DNA of 64,000 bases from an uncultured Bacteroidales bacterium (GTDB lineage Bacteria > Bacteroidota > Bacteroidia > Bacteroidales > Muribaculaceae): the NCBI GenBank assembly GCA_947573135.1, contig CANPDU010000014.1, positions 1-64,000 on the forward strand. The letters are read 5' to 3'. A program made the position numbers and the translations under genes. The notes under the pieces are model-generated. The model searched no databases. It worked only from the letters and a program-made list of their open reading frames with translations, and had not been told where the DNA came from. Positions 36,619 through 45,257 of this stretch are shown here, in pieces. Numbering within the stretch: the first letter of the stretch is position 1; every line of letters begins with the position of its first letter.

Positions 36619-37998
36619 ATGTCAGCGGCAAAAGACAATACGCAAGTCTGCAACATGGCGACAATGCCTCTGCGCAGAGGCCATTTCGCCGTGCTTGCCG
36701 TCGGAAGCATGGAACAGATAATCGGCGCGGCTCTTTCGGGGCTGGTCGGGATTGTCTTGCCCATGATGTTGCTTTTGCCTGCCTATCACGGCATGTCATC
36801 GTTTACGCAGGGCGTGTTTGGCGCCGCCGGGCTGCTCGGCATCGCAATCGGTTCGCCTGTCATCGGCCGGTTGAGCGACCGTCACGGCTATCTCTTCTAC
36901 TATCGGCTGTGTCCGCTGCTTATCACGGCATTTTCGCTGACGGTCTATTTTTTTCCGTATGAATGGGTTTTGTTGGTGTGTCTGTTCATGATCGGCATCG
37001 GTGTCGGCGGAGGTTACGCACTCGACACAGATTATATCTCAGAACTCATGCCCGACCGGTGGAAAGGGTTTATGGTAGGCGTAGCCAAAAGTACGAGTGC
37101 TCTCGGCTTTGTGGCCATCGCCGCCCTGTGCTGGGCTATACTTTCACATGGTCTGAAAGCCGGTCAATGGTCTGTGCTGTTCCTCATTCTGGCAGTCCTT
37201 GGAGGACTGACATTTTTAATGCGTATCCCATGCCGCAACTCGCCGCGATGGCTGATGGCCAACGGTCAGACTGCGGCGGCCGAAAGTGCGGCGAAATTTT
37301 TTCTCGGCCCCGATGTGGTTGTCACTCCGGTGAAAAAACAGACTTCAGGAGCCGCGGTCAAATCATGGCCGGACATGTTCAGAGGGCCCAGTCTGTCAAA
37401 AGTGATTTTCAGCGGCATACCCTGGGCCTGCGAAGGCGTGGCGGTTTACGGCGTTGGAGTCTTTCTGCCCATACTTGTCATGGCGCTCGGCATCGACAGC
37501 GATAATGCACGCGGCATGGCGAAAGTCATCGAGTCGGTCGAGCTCACCACGGTGATCAATAGTTTTATCGTTGTCGGCTTTGCAGTTGGACTGATGATGA
37601 TGCGGCGCATGTGGCATGTTTCGATGATGTCGGCCGGTTTCATCCTCTCGGCGGTCGGAATGGCGATGCTGCTGTGGGGCTATGACTGCCATCTGCCTGT
37701 ATGGGTGTCGGTCGTGGCGTTTCTGATCTTCGAACTGGGTCTCAACGCCGGCCCTCATCTTATAACCTTTGTGATCCCGGCTCAGATCTACAGTGTTGAT
37801 GAGCTTGGAGCCGGATCGGGCATCGCGGCAATGTTCGGCAAGCTCGGAGCCGTGGCCGGGGTCTTCATCATTCCTGTGGTTCTGCATGCCGGAGGCGTCA
37901 GAATGGTTTTGATCGTCTGCACGGCCATAATGTTGCTCGGCGCAGCCATAACCCAGATTTACGGTCGCAAGGTCCTCCCCCGTAGAAAAGAATCATAG
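36619..37998 (+). CDS. MFS transporter in the urease operon
   Basis: 459 residues with about twelve membrane segments. The loop 2-3 signature GSPVIGRLSDRHGYLFYYR and the EL-MPDRWKGFMVG pattern in loop 4-5 identify the major facilitator superfamily, closest in style to the sugar/aromatic-acid:H+ symporter groups. It starts 8 nt after the urea channel, so it is co-transcribed. The substrate is unreadable; ammonium-linked amino acid, nickel complex or organic acid transport are all possible. Confidence 0.85.
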   Translation: MSAAKDNTQVCNMATMPLRRGHFAVLAVGSMEQIIGAALSGLVGIVLPMMLLLPAYHGMSSFTQGVFGAAGLLGIAIGSPVIGRLSDRHGYLFYYRLCPLLITAFSLTVYFFPYEWVLLVCLFMIGIGVGGGYALDTDYISELMPDRWKGFMVGVAKSTSALGFVAIAALCWAILSHGLKAGQWSVLFLILAVLGGLTFLMRIPCRNSPRWLMANGQTAAAESAAKFFLGPDVVVTPVKKQTSGAAVKSWPDMFRGPSLSKVIFSGIPWACEGVAVYGVGVFLPILVMALGIDSDNARGMAKVIESVELTTVINSFIVVGFAVGLMMMRRMWHVSMMSAGFILSAVGMAMLLWGYDCHLPVWVSVVAFLIFELGLNAGPHLITFVIPAQIYSVDELGAGSGIAAMFGKLGAVAGVFIIPVVLHAGGVRMVLIVCTAIMLLGAAITQIYGRKVLPRRKES

Positions 37999-38024
37999 CA
38001 TCACTAAGCCTTCCAGCCGCAAAA

Positions 38025-38074
38025 AAAGTGCGTACTATAGGGTAATTTAATGTTTTTTAAAGTGCGTACTATAT
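38025..38074. repeat. Direct repeat AAAGTGCGTACTATA, two copies
   Basis: Copies at 38025-38039 and 38059-38073 start 34 bp apart in the spacer between the convergent MFS and beta-barrel genes. No hairpin or T-run is evident. Nothing else was recognised in the 121-bp spacer. Confidence 0.6.
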
Positions 38075-38119
38075 ATTTTTGTTCATGCGGGCATATATGA
38101 CATTCTGTCTGTGAGATTG

Positions 38120-40414
38120 TTACAGTTTAAGCAGCGACGAACCGTTGTCAGAGTTGTTGAGCGAACGTTTGGTCTGGCGGAAAATCGATCCGAAATCGGC
38201 CGAATAGCTGACCGACAGCACTATCATGTTGCCGTTGTTCTTGATATAACGCTCGCGGAACGCCGGGTTGACTGACGAATAGTTCCATGCCGGATATTTT
38301 GTTCCTTTCGTATCAAACATATACATCCAGTCAGCCTCGAATGTCCAGTGTTTGTCGGGCGTGTATTCAAAGCTCAGAGCGTCGCCGTTCTCGTCTTTGC
38401 CGACATAATGGCCTGAAAGATATTTTCCGGGTATTTTGCGCCAATAAGAGATCGTGTAGGGTCCTTTGTTCCACCAGATGGTGAAATTGCCCTGAAATGT
38501 CGTGAGATGGTTGGTCCAGTTTTCGCCCATCGCCTCATAGTGCCCGACTCCGAGGCTGACATTGGCTCCGAAACCGGCTATATCGCTTATTCTCATGTTC
38601 AGATTTGCGTCGGTGCGCCATGCCTTGCGTGCGTTGATGTCATGCGACAGAAACATCCTGTTACCGATATAGACGACGTCGTCCATCACAAAATTTTTGA
38701 TGTCGCGGTAGTTTACAAGCAACGATGCGTTGAATTTGCGGTACTGGAATGACGGCATAAGCTGATAGAGGAATGTGTCTGATACCTTCAGATCGGGATT
38801 GCCGTTGGCGATAAGGTAGGGCGTTGTTTGTTGCGGATAATCGGTCAGCGACGTCAGCGACGGAATTCCCGGACTGTAGCTGAACGCGGCGGCGAGGCGC
38901 CAGCGCTCGGAGATGCCCCACGATATCTGAGCCGAAGAAAGGTTTCTGACGAAATTGCGCTTGTTGAGGTCATTTTCGATCCAGAACAGTTTGGCGCCTG
39001 TCGATACGGAAAAGTACACTTTGCCGACCTGTTGACCCAGACGCGCGTAGACGTAATTGTTGTTTTCGGTCAGAACGGGCTTATAGTCGCTTGACAGGTA
39101 GGTATTGGTGCTGTGCGAGACTGTATTCTGGAAGCCGGCAGACAGTGACGTTTTATCGCTGAACCGGTGAATATAGCTTATTTCGCTGATCAGTGAACGG
39201 CGCCGGCTGTCGACATTCATTATATAATTCTCTTCGCTGCCGGTGTGAAATATATAGTGGTTGTTGCGGCGGTAGTCGCTTGTACTCAGTGTGCCGACTA
39301 CTTGAGCTTCAAGTGAGTTTTTATCGTTGAAGTCCTTGCGGAAGAAGAGATCGAGCGCCGGGGTGAAACTTTTACTTTTTGACGTGTTGAAATTATCGTA
39401 TTCGCCCAGTTGTGAGTCGGTCGTGTTTGCTATCTCACGGCTTGAATTATATGACGGTGTCGCCGTGAAAGTTGCTGAGAACAGGGTCGTAGCCGACGGA
39501 CTGTAGTCATATTTCAGCCTGATATTGTGAAAATGGTAATTGAACGGATTGCGGTCGTGTGATTCAAGATCTGTCCTGAAGTCTTCACCTATATAGCTCT
39601 CGGTCGTATTATCGTAGACTTTCTGATAGTTGCGCCACGACGGATGATAATACAGCGTGAACTGCGATGGCCCCTGATGGTATGATGCACTGATATTTGC
39701 ATCGACAAATGCGGTGTTGACTGCACTGCGTCCCCATGCATACACCTGTCCGCCGTCAGTGCGCTCTTTCAGTGTGATGTTGATAAAACCGCTTTTGCCT
39801 TTGTCGGCATAGCGGGCCGGTGTCACGCGTGAAAATTCTATTTTTGCGATATTTTTGGGCTGTAGAGCGTTGACATCGTCGATGGTCGACGGTACACCGT
39901 TGATCAGTATCATGGGTGTACCGCCGTCGACGCTCAGCGTCCGGTTGACCGGATTGGCTTCCAGTCCTGCAAGAGGGAGTTTCTGAAAGAGTTTTATCGA
40001 GGTCGACGATGCCTTGATGTCGGCGACTGACGGGTAGATGATTGTGCGTCCCTTTGATTCTGTCAGCGAACCGGCTGTCACGGTGATTTCGTCGAGTTTG
40101 ACATTCTTGTTGAGAAACACATTGCCGAGCATGATGTCTTTATCGCCCGGTTTGATGATGATTTCTGTCGTGTTAAAACCGGGACCGGAGATTTCGAGCG
40201 TCAGTGCGCCTGTCATGTCAGTTTCGATCGTGAACGCTCCGTTATGATCAGTCAGGACTCCTTTGATAAATTGTTCTCCGTCGATTATTCGGCACGATGC
40301 GCTTTCTATGGCGGTCGAGTCGTTGTCTGACACCACAGTTCCGCTTATAGTCTTTGCTGAAATGCCTGATGCGGCGATAATTATCGCCAACATGATAATA
40401 ACTGAACGTAACAT
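38120..40414 (-). CDS. Outer membrane beta-barrel receptor with carboxypeptidase-regulatory domain
   Basis: 764 residues with a signal peptide (MLRSVIIMLAIIIAASGISA). Residues about 22-105 are a CarboxypepD-regulatory-like domain (KTISGTVVSDNDSTAIESA). A plug-like domain follows (LILINGVPSTIDDVNALQPKNIAKIEFSR-type segment; RYADKGKSGFINI), then a barrel of the OMP_b-brl_3 type. It resembles TonB-dependent receptors for metals or peptides. It lies between the urease operon and the nickel-type ECF transporter, so an outer-membrane nickel role is an attractive guess. It has its own promoter. Confidence 0.85.
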   Translation of the reverse strand: MLRSVIIMLAIIIAASGISAKTISGTVVSDNDSTAIESASCRIIDGEQFIKGVLTDHNGAFTIETDMTGALTLEISGPGFNTTEIIIKPGDKDIMLGNVFLNKNVKLDEITVTAGSLTESKGRTIIYPSVADIKASSTSIKLFQKLPLAGLEANPVNRTLSVDGGTPMILINGVPSTIDDVNALQPKNIAKIEFSRVTPARYADKGKSGFINITLKERTDGGQVYAWGRSAVNTAFVDANISASYHQGPSQFTLYYHPSWRNYQKVYDNTTESYIGEDFRTDLESHDRNPFNYHFHNIRLKYDYSPSATTLFSATFTATPSYNSSREIANTTDSQLGEYDNFNTSKSKSFTPALDLFFRKDFNDKNSLEAQVVGTLSTSDYRRNNHYIFHTGSEENYIMNVDSRRRSLISEISYIHRFSDKTSLSAGFQNTVSHSTNTYLSSDYKPVLTENNNYVYARLGQQVGKVYFSVSTGAKLFWIENDLNKRNFVRNLSSAQISWGISERWRLAAAFSYSPGIPSLTSLTDYPQQTTPYLIANGNPDLKVSDTFLYQLMPSFQYRKFNASLLVNYRDIKNFVMDDVVYIGNRMFLSHDINARKAWRTDANLNMRISDIAGFGANVSLGVGHYEAMGENWTNHLTTFQGNFTIWWNKGPYTISYWRKIPGKYLSGHYVGKDENGDALSFEYTPDKHWTFEADWMYMFDTKGTKYPAWNYSSVNPAFRERYIKNNGNMIVLSVSYSADFGSIFRQTKRSLNNSDNGSSLLKL

Positions 40415-40502
40415 CCGGAATAGTTTTTATTTGTGTAGATTAATGTGATGATAATGTGATAATTATTTAACGGTTTAAGCAACACGGCTTATAACTTGCC
40501 GG

Positions 40503-40532
40503 CAAAGATAATGAAATAATCGGTGACTGCAA
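40503..40532 (-). promoter_or_regulatory. Promoter of the beta-barrel receptor gene
   Basis: On the minus strand TTG (40532-40530), a 19-nt spacer and TATCTTTG (40510-40503) match the Bacteroidetes consensus, about 88 nt from the start codon. The leader includes the short inverted pair GCCGGCAAG/CGGCTTATAAC region without a recognised riboswitch. Confidence 0.75.
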
Positions 40533-40611
40533 TACTGATTCGAACAAAAGTGTGTTATGCCATGTTCTAAAAGATACCGGAATAATTAACTAACAAATAC
40601 TCATAGGCTAT

Positions 40612-41616
40612 ATGCACATGTCAGACGCAATGCTGTCTCCGGCAGTGGCGATAGCGGCCGATATAGCGGCCGGAGCGCTTCTGGTGATTGCAGGATCAAA
40701 GATAAAAAACTCTACGCGCGATAATCTCGTGCCCCTGATGGGAGTGACGGGAGCGTTTATTTTTGCCGCTCAGATGGTCAATTTCGCCATTCCCGGCACA
40801 GGGTCGAGCGGTCATATTGTCGGTGGTGTCCTTCTTGCGGCTCTTCTCGGGCCATGGGCGGGATTCCTCACTCTCGCTTCGGTGCTGATAATTCAGTGTC
40901 TGATATTTGCCGATGGCGGACTGATGGCCTTAGGATGTAACATTCTGAATATGGGAGCGATGACGGCTTTAGTGGCTTATCCTCTACTTTTCAGGCCGTT
41001 GCTTGGCTTCGGCGGGTCGCGCCGGCCGTCCGATCTGAAAATTTTCGCGGTGTCGGTGCTGGCGTGTGTCGTCGGTCTCGAACTCGGAGCGCTGATGGTG
41101 AGCTTCGAAACTGTTGCGTCGGGCGTCACGTCAATCCCTTCGGGCAAATTCCTGTTGCTCATGAGTTCCATCCATCTTGCTATAGGCGTCGGCGAAGGGC
41201 TTGCAACAGGCGCGGTCATCGTGTTTGTCAGCCGCACACGTCCGTCGCTCCTCTCGGGCGACGATATCCCAGCGGGTAAAAAGCGAGGAATCAAGGCGCC
41301 GGTCATCGCGTTTGCGGTCGCGGCAGCTGTTGTTGCCGGCGGACTGTCGTTTCTCGCGTCTTCCGATCCCGACGGACTCGAATGGTCGATAGAGAAAGTC
41401 AGCGGCTCGGCTGAACTGCCTGATTCGCCGGCGCCGCTCGCATCAGGCAGCCGCGCGGTACAGTCGGCAACGTCGATTATGCCTGATTATGAGAATACTT
41501 TTTCCGGTATCGTCGGGGCGACGATGGTGCTTATCCTTGTATGGTCGGTTTCATCTGTTTTGACAGGAAAGCGCCGGACGGCAGCCCTCAGAGTGCCGAA
41601 ACGCGATAAACCCTGA
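40612..41616 (+). CDS. ECF nickel/cobalt transporter, CbiM-CbiN-type substrate subunit
   Basis: 334 residues. The N-terminus MHMSDAMLSP keeps the His2 metal ligand after Met removal that CbiM/NikM needs, followed by about six membrane segments (LVPLMGVTGAFIFAAQMVNFAIPGTGSSGHIVGG). The C-terminal part (about 245-320) has a PDGLEWSIEKVSG segment and a last membrane helix, the PDGL/CbiN-like domain, so M and N are fused. Next to urease the ion is most likely nickel. It opens a three-gene operon. Confidence 0.92.
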   Translation: MHMSDAMLSPAVAIAADIAAGALLVIAGSKIKNSTRDNLVPLMGVTGAFIFAAQMVNFAIPGTGSSGHIVGGVLLAALLGPWAGFLTLASVLIIQCLIFADGGLMALGCNILNMGAMTALVAYPLLFRPLLGFGGSRRPSDLKIFAVSVLACVVGLELGALMVSFETVASGVTSIPSGKFLLLMSSIHLAIGVGEGLATGAVIVFVSRTRPSLLSGDDIPAGKKRGIKAPVIAFAVAAAVVAGGLSFLASSDPDGLEWSIEKVSGSAELPDSPAPLASGSRAVQSATSIMPDYENTFSGIVGATMVLILVWSVSSVLTGKRRTAALRVPKRDKP

Positions 41617-41624
41617 CAGTGCAT

Positions 41625-42431
41625 ATGGGCAGACTTGAGCATGCAATAACGAGATTGCAGCAGATACAATCGCTGCGCGACAGCGGGGCGCCGGCTGTAA
41701 GCCCGGTCTGCGGCATAATCGTGACAGTCGCTTACCTTGTGGCGATGTTGTCAGTGCCGGTCGACCGGCTCGGCATGCTGTTGTGGTTTGCCGTCTATCC
41801 CATACTTGCCGCGCCATATCTCGGACAATTGTTTACCGCGGTTTTTCTGCGGTCGCTTTACACTCTGCCTTTCATAGTTTTTATCGGGGTCTTCAATCCC
41901 GTCTTCGATACAGCGCCGGCTCTGACGGTCGGGGACTTCACTGTGAGCCGCGGCTGGATAACTTTTATCTCGATTGTGCTGCGCGGACTCATGTCGGTTC
42001 AGGCCATAATGATACTTGTCGCTGCCATTGGTTTTGAAGGAGTGTGCCGCGGGATGCGTTCGGTCGGAATCCCTGCGTGGCTCGTCACCCAGTTGCTGAT
42101 GGTCTACAGATATATGACAGTTCTTCTGGAAGAATGTCTCGACATGAAGCGGGCGAGACTGTCGCGCTGTTATGGTCGCACACACATGTCGCTTTCGATA
42201 TGGGGGCGCATGACGGGTCAGCTCTTTTTGCGCACGGTCGCGCGTTCGGAGCGCATCAGCCGCGCTATGCTCGCACGTGGCTTCAACGGTTCGGTTCCGT
42301 TCATTGATTTTGGCGGCCGTGGCCGCTGGCGCATGTCTGACACTGTTTTTGCGTCAGTCTGCGGCATCGTGTTCCTGTTTTTGCGGTTTTTCAATCTGTC
42401 GGGGCTTCTTGGCTTCGACCGTCTGCTATAA
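41625..42431 (+). CDS. ECF transporter transmembrane protein (CbiQ/NikQ-type)
   Basis: 268 residues from ATG 41625; a GTG two codons upstream is also possible. About five membrane segments, then the cytoplasmic coupling helices with the EcfT Ala-Arg-Gly type motifs (SERISRAMLARGFNG; MKRARLSRCYGR). It couples the ATPase to the CbiM subunit. It lies 8 nt after the CbiM gene. Confidence 0.9.
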   Translation: MGRLEHAITRLQQIQSLRDSGAPAVSPVCGIIVTVAYLVAMLSVPVDRLGMLLWFAVYPILAAPYLGQLFTAVFLRSLYTLPFIVFIGVFNPVFDTAPALTVGDFTVSRGWITFISIVLRGLMSVQAIMILVAAIGFEGVCRGMRSVGIPAWLVTQLLMVYRYMTVLLEECLDMKRARLSRCYGRTHMSLSIWGRMTGQLFLRTVARSERISRAMLARGFNGSVPFIDFGGRGRWRMSDTVFASVCGIVFLFLRFFNLSGLLGFDRLL

Positions 42432-42442
42432 AATTCATCACC

Positions 42443-43138
42443 ATGAGTCACCATTTCTTACGTTTCACTGATGTGCATTACAGCTATCCCGATGGCTACG
42501 AGGCCCTCCGGGGAGTCGATTTCCTGATCACCCACGGCGAGAAGGTTGCATTGCTCGGACTCAACGGAGCGGGCAAGTCGACCATACTCCTTCACTCCAA
42601 CGGTCTCTTGTTGCCGACGTCAGGAGAGGTCAATGTTGGCGGCATTCCGGTGACAAAAAAGACTCTGTCAGTCGTCCGTCAGTCGGTCGGCATGGTTTTT
42701 CAGAACGCCGACGATCAGCTTTTCATGCCGACGGTCGAGGAAGACGTTGCGTTCGGGCCGCTCAACATGGGGCTGGAAGGCGATGAGGTCGAGCGGCGGG
42801 TGGCGATGGCTCTCGACCGGGTCGGGGCCTCTGATCTACGCAAGCGGTCGCCTCTGCGCCTGTCTGGCGGTCAGAAAAAACGTGTTGCTATCGCTACGGT
42901 GCTGTCTATGGAGCCGAGCATTCTCGTCCTCGACGAGCCGACGGCCGAACTTGATCTTGAGGCGCGCCGTCAGGTCTGCGGCATAGTTAGTGCTTTTCAG
43001 CATACCTGTGTCATCGCCACTCATGACATGGATCTTGCCCGTCAGCTTTGCGACCGCGCGATTGTTATCACCGACGGCCGCGTCACCGACGACGGCCCCG
43101 TCGGCCCAGTCACCGCCGCCTTCGAGCAGTCGGTGTGA
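42443..43138 (+). CDS. ECF transporter ATPase (CbiO/NikO-type)
   Basis: 231 residues. Walker A GLNGAGKST, Q-loop GMVFQNADDQLF, signature LSGGQKKRVAIATVLS, Walker B ILVLDEPTAELD and switch His in IATHDMD are intact; the FQNxDDQLF Q-loop is typical of ECF ATPases. A single ATPase would form a homodimer, as in group I metal ECF transporters. It ends the operon. It is the only ABC ATPase in the window. Confidence 0.95.
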   Translation: MSHHFLRFTDVHYSYPDGYEALRGVDFLITHGEKVALLGLNGAGKSTILLHSNGLLLPTSGEVNVGGIPVTKKTLSVVRQSVGMVFQNADDQLFMPTVEEDVAFGPLNMGLEGDEVERRVAMALDRVGASDLRKRSPLRLSGGQKKRVAIATVLSMEPSILVLDEPTAELDLEARRQVCGIVSAFQHTCVIATHDMDLARQLCDRAIVITDGRVTDDGPVGPVTAAFEQSV

Positions 43139-43171
43139 GAGATTACAATCCTTCATGTCCGGAATTCTTTG

Positions 43172-43179
43172 TAACTTTG
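43172..43179 (+). promoter_or_regulatory. -7 element of the YitT-like gene
   Basis: TAACTTTG followed by C lies 19 nt before the start codon at 43199. No TTTG is found at the usual distance. Confidence 0.55.
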
Positions 43180-43198
43180 CAGAAAATTCAGGAATATA

Positions 43199-43975
43199 AT
43201 GTACATTGAAACTAACGCTATTGATCTCTGCAATCTCAAAAATAAGGTTATTTCATTTCTCTGGCAGCATGTGCTGCTGATTGTCTCACTTTTCATCATG
43301 ACCCTCGGAGTGGCGGTCTGCGTCAGATCAAACTTCGGAAGCAGTGTCATCTCATCAATTCCCTATGCGTTTACGATGGCCGGTGCAGACGGGCAGGCGC
43401 CTCCTCTTACGATAGGCGAATATACCAACATCATGAACATCATTCTGGTCGGGCTGCAGATCCTCATTCTCAGACGCGATTTTGAGAAGGTGCAGCTGTT
43501 TCAGCTTTTGATCGGATTTGTATTCGGAGCCTTGCTCGACATCAATATGTGGCTGACTTCGTCGCTCGACTGTCAGAGTCTGGCGGCCAAGAGTCTGGCT
43601 CAGCTGGCGGGATGTATTATTCTCGGTGTCGGCATAGCGCTGGAGATCAAGTGCGGGTCAGTCACGATGCCCGGCGAAGGTTTCCCGGCGTCGATAAGCA
43701 AAAAGACCGGAGCAGCTTTTCCAAAAGTCAAGATCATGGTCGACATCATGCTTGTCGCTGTTGCGGTTGTCTGTGGATATATCTTTTTCGGCCGCTGGCT
43801 GTGGATGGTTGTCGGCCCCGGCACACTTTTCGCTATGCTTTTTGTCGGTATTGTTGTCAAGTTCACGGCGCCCCATCTCGGTTGGTTCGACCGCCTGCTG
43901 CGCTTCCGTCCCGGCTTCCGCCGCTACATCTACGGCCTCGCGCGCTATATCCACCGCAGCGACAGCCGCGACTGA
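43199..43975 (+). CDS. YczE/YitT family membrane protein
   Basis: 258 residues with about five membrane segments. The pattern FIMTLGVAVCVRSNFGSSVISSIPYAF, FGALLDINMWL and LGVGIALEIKCGSVTMPGEGFPASISKKTG is that of the YczE/YyaS/YitT membrane family of unknown function. It has its own promoter element. It is convergent with the DUF3943 gene (7 nt between stops). Confidence 0.85.
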   Translation: MYIETNAIDLCNLKNKVISFLWQHVLLIVSLFIMTLGVAVCVRSNFGSSVISSIPYAFTMAGADGQAPPLTIGEYTNIMNIILVGLQILILRRDFEKVQLFQLLIGFVFGALLDINMWLTSSLDCQSLAAKSLAQLAGCIILGVGIALEIKCGSVTMPGEGFPASISKKTGAAFPKVKIMVDIMLVAVAVVCGYIFFGRWLWMVVGPGTLFAMLFVGIVVKFTAPHLGWFDRLLRFRPGFRRYIYGLARYIHRSDSRD

Positions 43976-43982
43976 TCATCGC

Positions 43983-44774
43983 TCAGAACGTGCACCGCAG
44001 CGAGAGCCCGACATTAAGACTCCCGTTGTCGCGGAAAACGAATGACGATGATAGTTCTGACCCGACATGTCGCCTTTTTAATCTTTCGCGACACGGATTG
44101 CCCCATATCAGCCCGGTGACTTCATTGACGGGATCGATCAGAAACACGACTATATTGCCGAGCGTCGATGATCCGGCGAGAGTGTAGCCGTTGTCCACAA
44201 TTTTACGCTTTGCTTTATAAAAGCTTTCGCCTATGAGGCTACCGACGATCGGGGTTATAAAAATATCTTGGATTGACGGGCGCTCCATGAATGCCTCGAT
44301 GCCGAATTCCCAGCCGATTGTCGAAATGCATGTGCAGTAGAGGAGCGACTGCCACGCGTTGAATCCGCAGCTGCGCGCCCCCATGTAATAGACGGCTCCC
44401 GCATAAGGATGGAGTATATAATTGAAATAAAATTTGTCGTGATCCCATTCCGGTCCTTTTTTGATCACATGTTTGTGCCATCGTTTAGGCAGGGATTCGT
44501 CCTGCAGTTCGGCTCTGTTCCACGATGTGGCGTCTTCCGGCAGACATTCAAGCACCAGAAGGGTTCCGACAAACGCGCCGCTCAGTGCGGCCGTGTTGAT
44601 CCAAAGCCTGTGCCAGTCAGCGTCGCGGCCTGTTACGGAGTAGGGCGCCTCATAGATATTCGGTCTCACTCTGTCGCTGATGCTGTCTGTGGGATTAGAT
44701 CCGGCGACAGCATACAACGGACGTGCGGTCAGCGCACAAAGTAGGATGCGAATGATTGTTCTGTGATTCATCAT
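43983..44774 (-). CDS. DUF3943 domain protein, exported
   Basis: 263 residues with a signal peptide (MMNHRTIIRILLCALTARPLYAVAGS). Residues about 60-240 show the DUF3943 pattern: KKGPEWDHDKFYFNYILHPYAGAVYYMGARSCGFN, STIGWEFGIEAFMERPSIQDIFITPIVGSLIGE and NIVVFLIDPVNEV. Members are predicted outer-membrane or periplasmic proteins of Bacteroidetes and Proteobacteria with no known function. Confidence 0.85.
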   Translation of the reverse strand: MMNHRTIIRILLCALTARPLYAVAGSNPTDSISDRVRPNIYEAPYSVTGRDADWHRLWINTAALSGAFVGTLLVLECLPEDATSWNRAELQDESLPKRWHKHVIKKGPEWDHDKFYFNYILHPYAGAVYYMGARSCGFNAWQSLLYCTCISTIGWEFGIEAFMERPSIQDIFITPIVGSLIGESFYKAKRKIVDNGYTLAGSSTLGNIVVFLIDPVNEVTGLIWGNPCRERLKRRHVGSELSSSFVFRDNGSLNVGLSLRCTF

Positions 44775-44800
44775 GACGGAATTGGATTGACATTAAGAGC

Positions 44801-44990
44801 TTGATGTGTTGGTGGCAGGTTTCAAACCTGCGTTTCCGATAGCGGCCATGTTGTTTTTACTATCGGTGTCCTGATCGCGCTGGACGACACCAACTTATGA
44901 TGAAAATTTCCGGCGGAGCGAGAACACCGACTGACCCCTGACGCTCTCACTCCTTCCGGAAAAATGCAGATCCGAAGTGTCGGCAGATCT
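44801..44990. repeat. Cluster of palindromes (REP-like) in a gene-free spacer
   Basis: The perfect palindrome GCAGGTTT-C-AAACCTGC (44815-44831) is nested in a larger imperfect inverted repeat (GTGTTGGTG ... CGACACCAAC; CCGATAG ... CTATCGG, about 44805-44895). A second hairpin has 17-nt imperfect arms from TTTCCGGCGGAG (44907) to CTTCCGGAAA (44963). A shorter CAGATC ... GATCTG follows. REP elements with GCAGGTTTnAAACCTGC cores are often mobilised by IS200-like transposases; none is present here. Confidence 0.6.
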
Positions 44991-45017
44991 GCTGTGCGAA
45001 ATGAATCAAAATACTTT

Positions 45018-45257
45018 CTAAATAGTCATATCCATTCCGAACTCCTGAAAATGACGGACCTTATACTGATCTTCGCCGGTTATGAAATCGGGGATGATAT
45101 CGACTGTTTCCTCATGGGCGAGCCATCCGAGAGCGGCGTTGATGTCACGGTCGGGAAGCTGTGATTTTTGCCTGAGCTGACGATAGTTCCATGTGTTGCC
45201 GTCGTTCATCATTTGCCATAGTCTGATGGCATTGCGGCATATTGTTTCTGTATTCAT
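45018..45257 (-). CDS. Small winged-helix protein (DUF2582-like)
   Basis: 79 residues. ETICRNAIRLWQMMNDGNTWNYRQLRQKSQLPDRDINAALGWLAHEETVDI fits the winged helix-turn-helix domain of the DUF2582 family, a small standalone DNA-binding-like domain common in Bacteroidetes. The start at 45257 lies inside the 3' end of the permease gene (113 nt overlap, different frame), so it may be translated by coupling. The target is unknown. Confidence 0.75.
   Translation of the reverse strand: MNTETICRNAIRLWQMMNDGNTWNYRQLRQKSQLPDRDINAALGWLAHEETVDIIPDFITGEDQYKVRHFQEFGMDMTI

Noticed and set aside
40415-40611. Cobalamin riboswitch before the CbiM-type gene
   Set aside because: The conserved B12-box is absent in the spacer, which supports nickel rather than cobalt-cobalamin control but does not prove it.
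44775-45017. tRNA or CRISPR repeat in the palindrome-rich spacer
   Set aside because: The inverted repeats do not form a cloverleaf and are not regularly spaced identical repeats.
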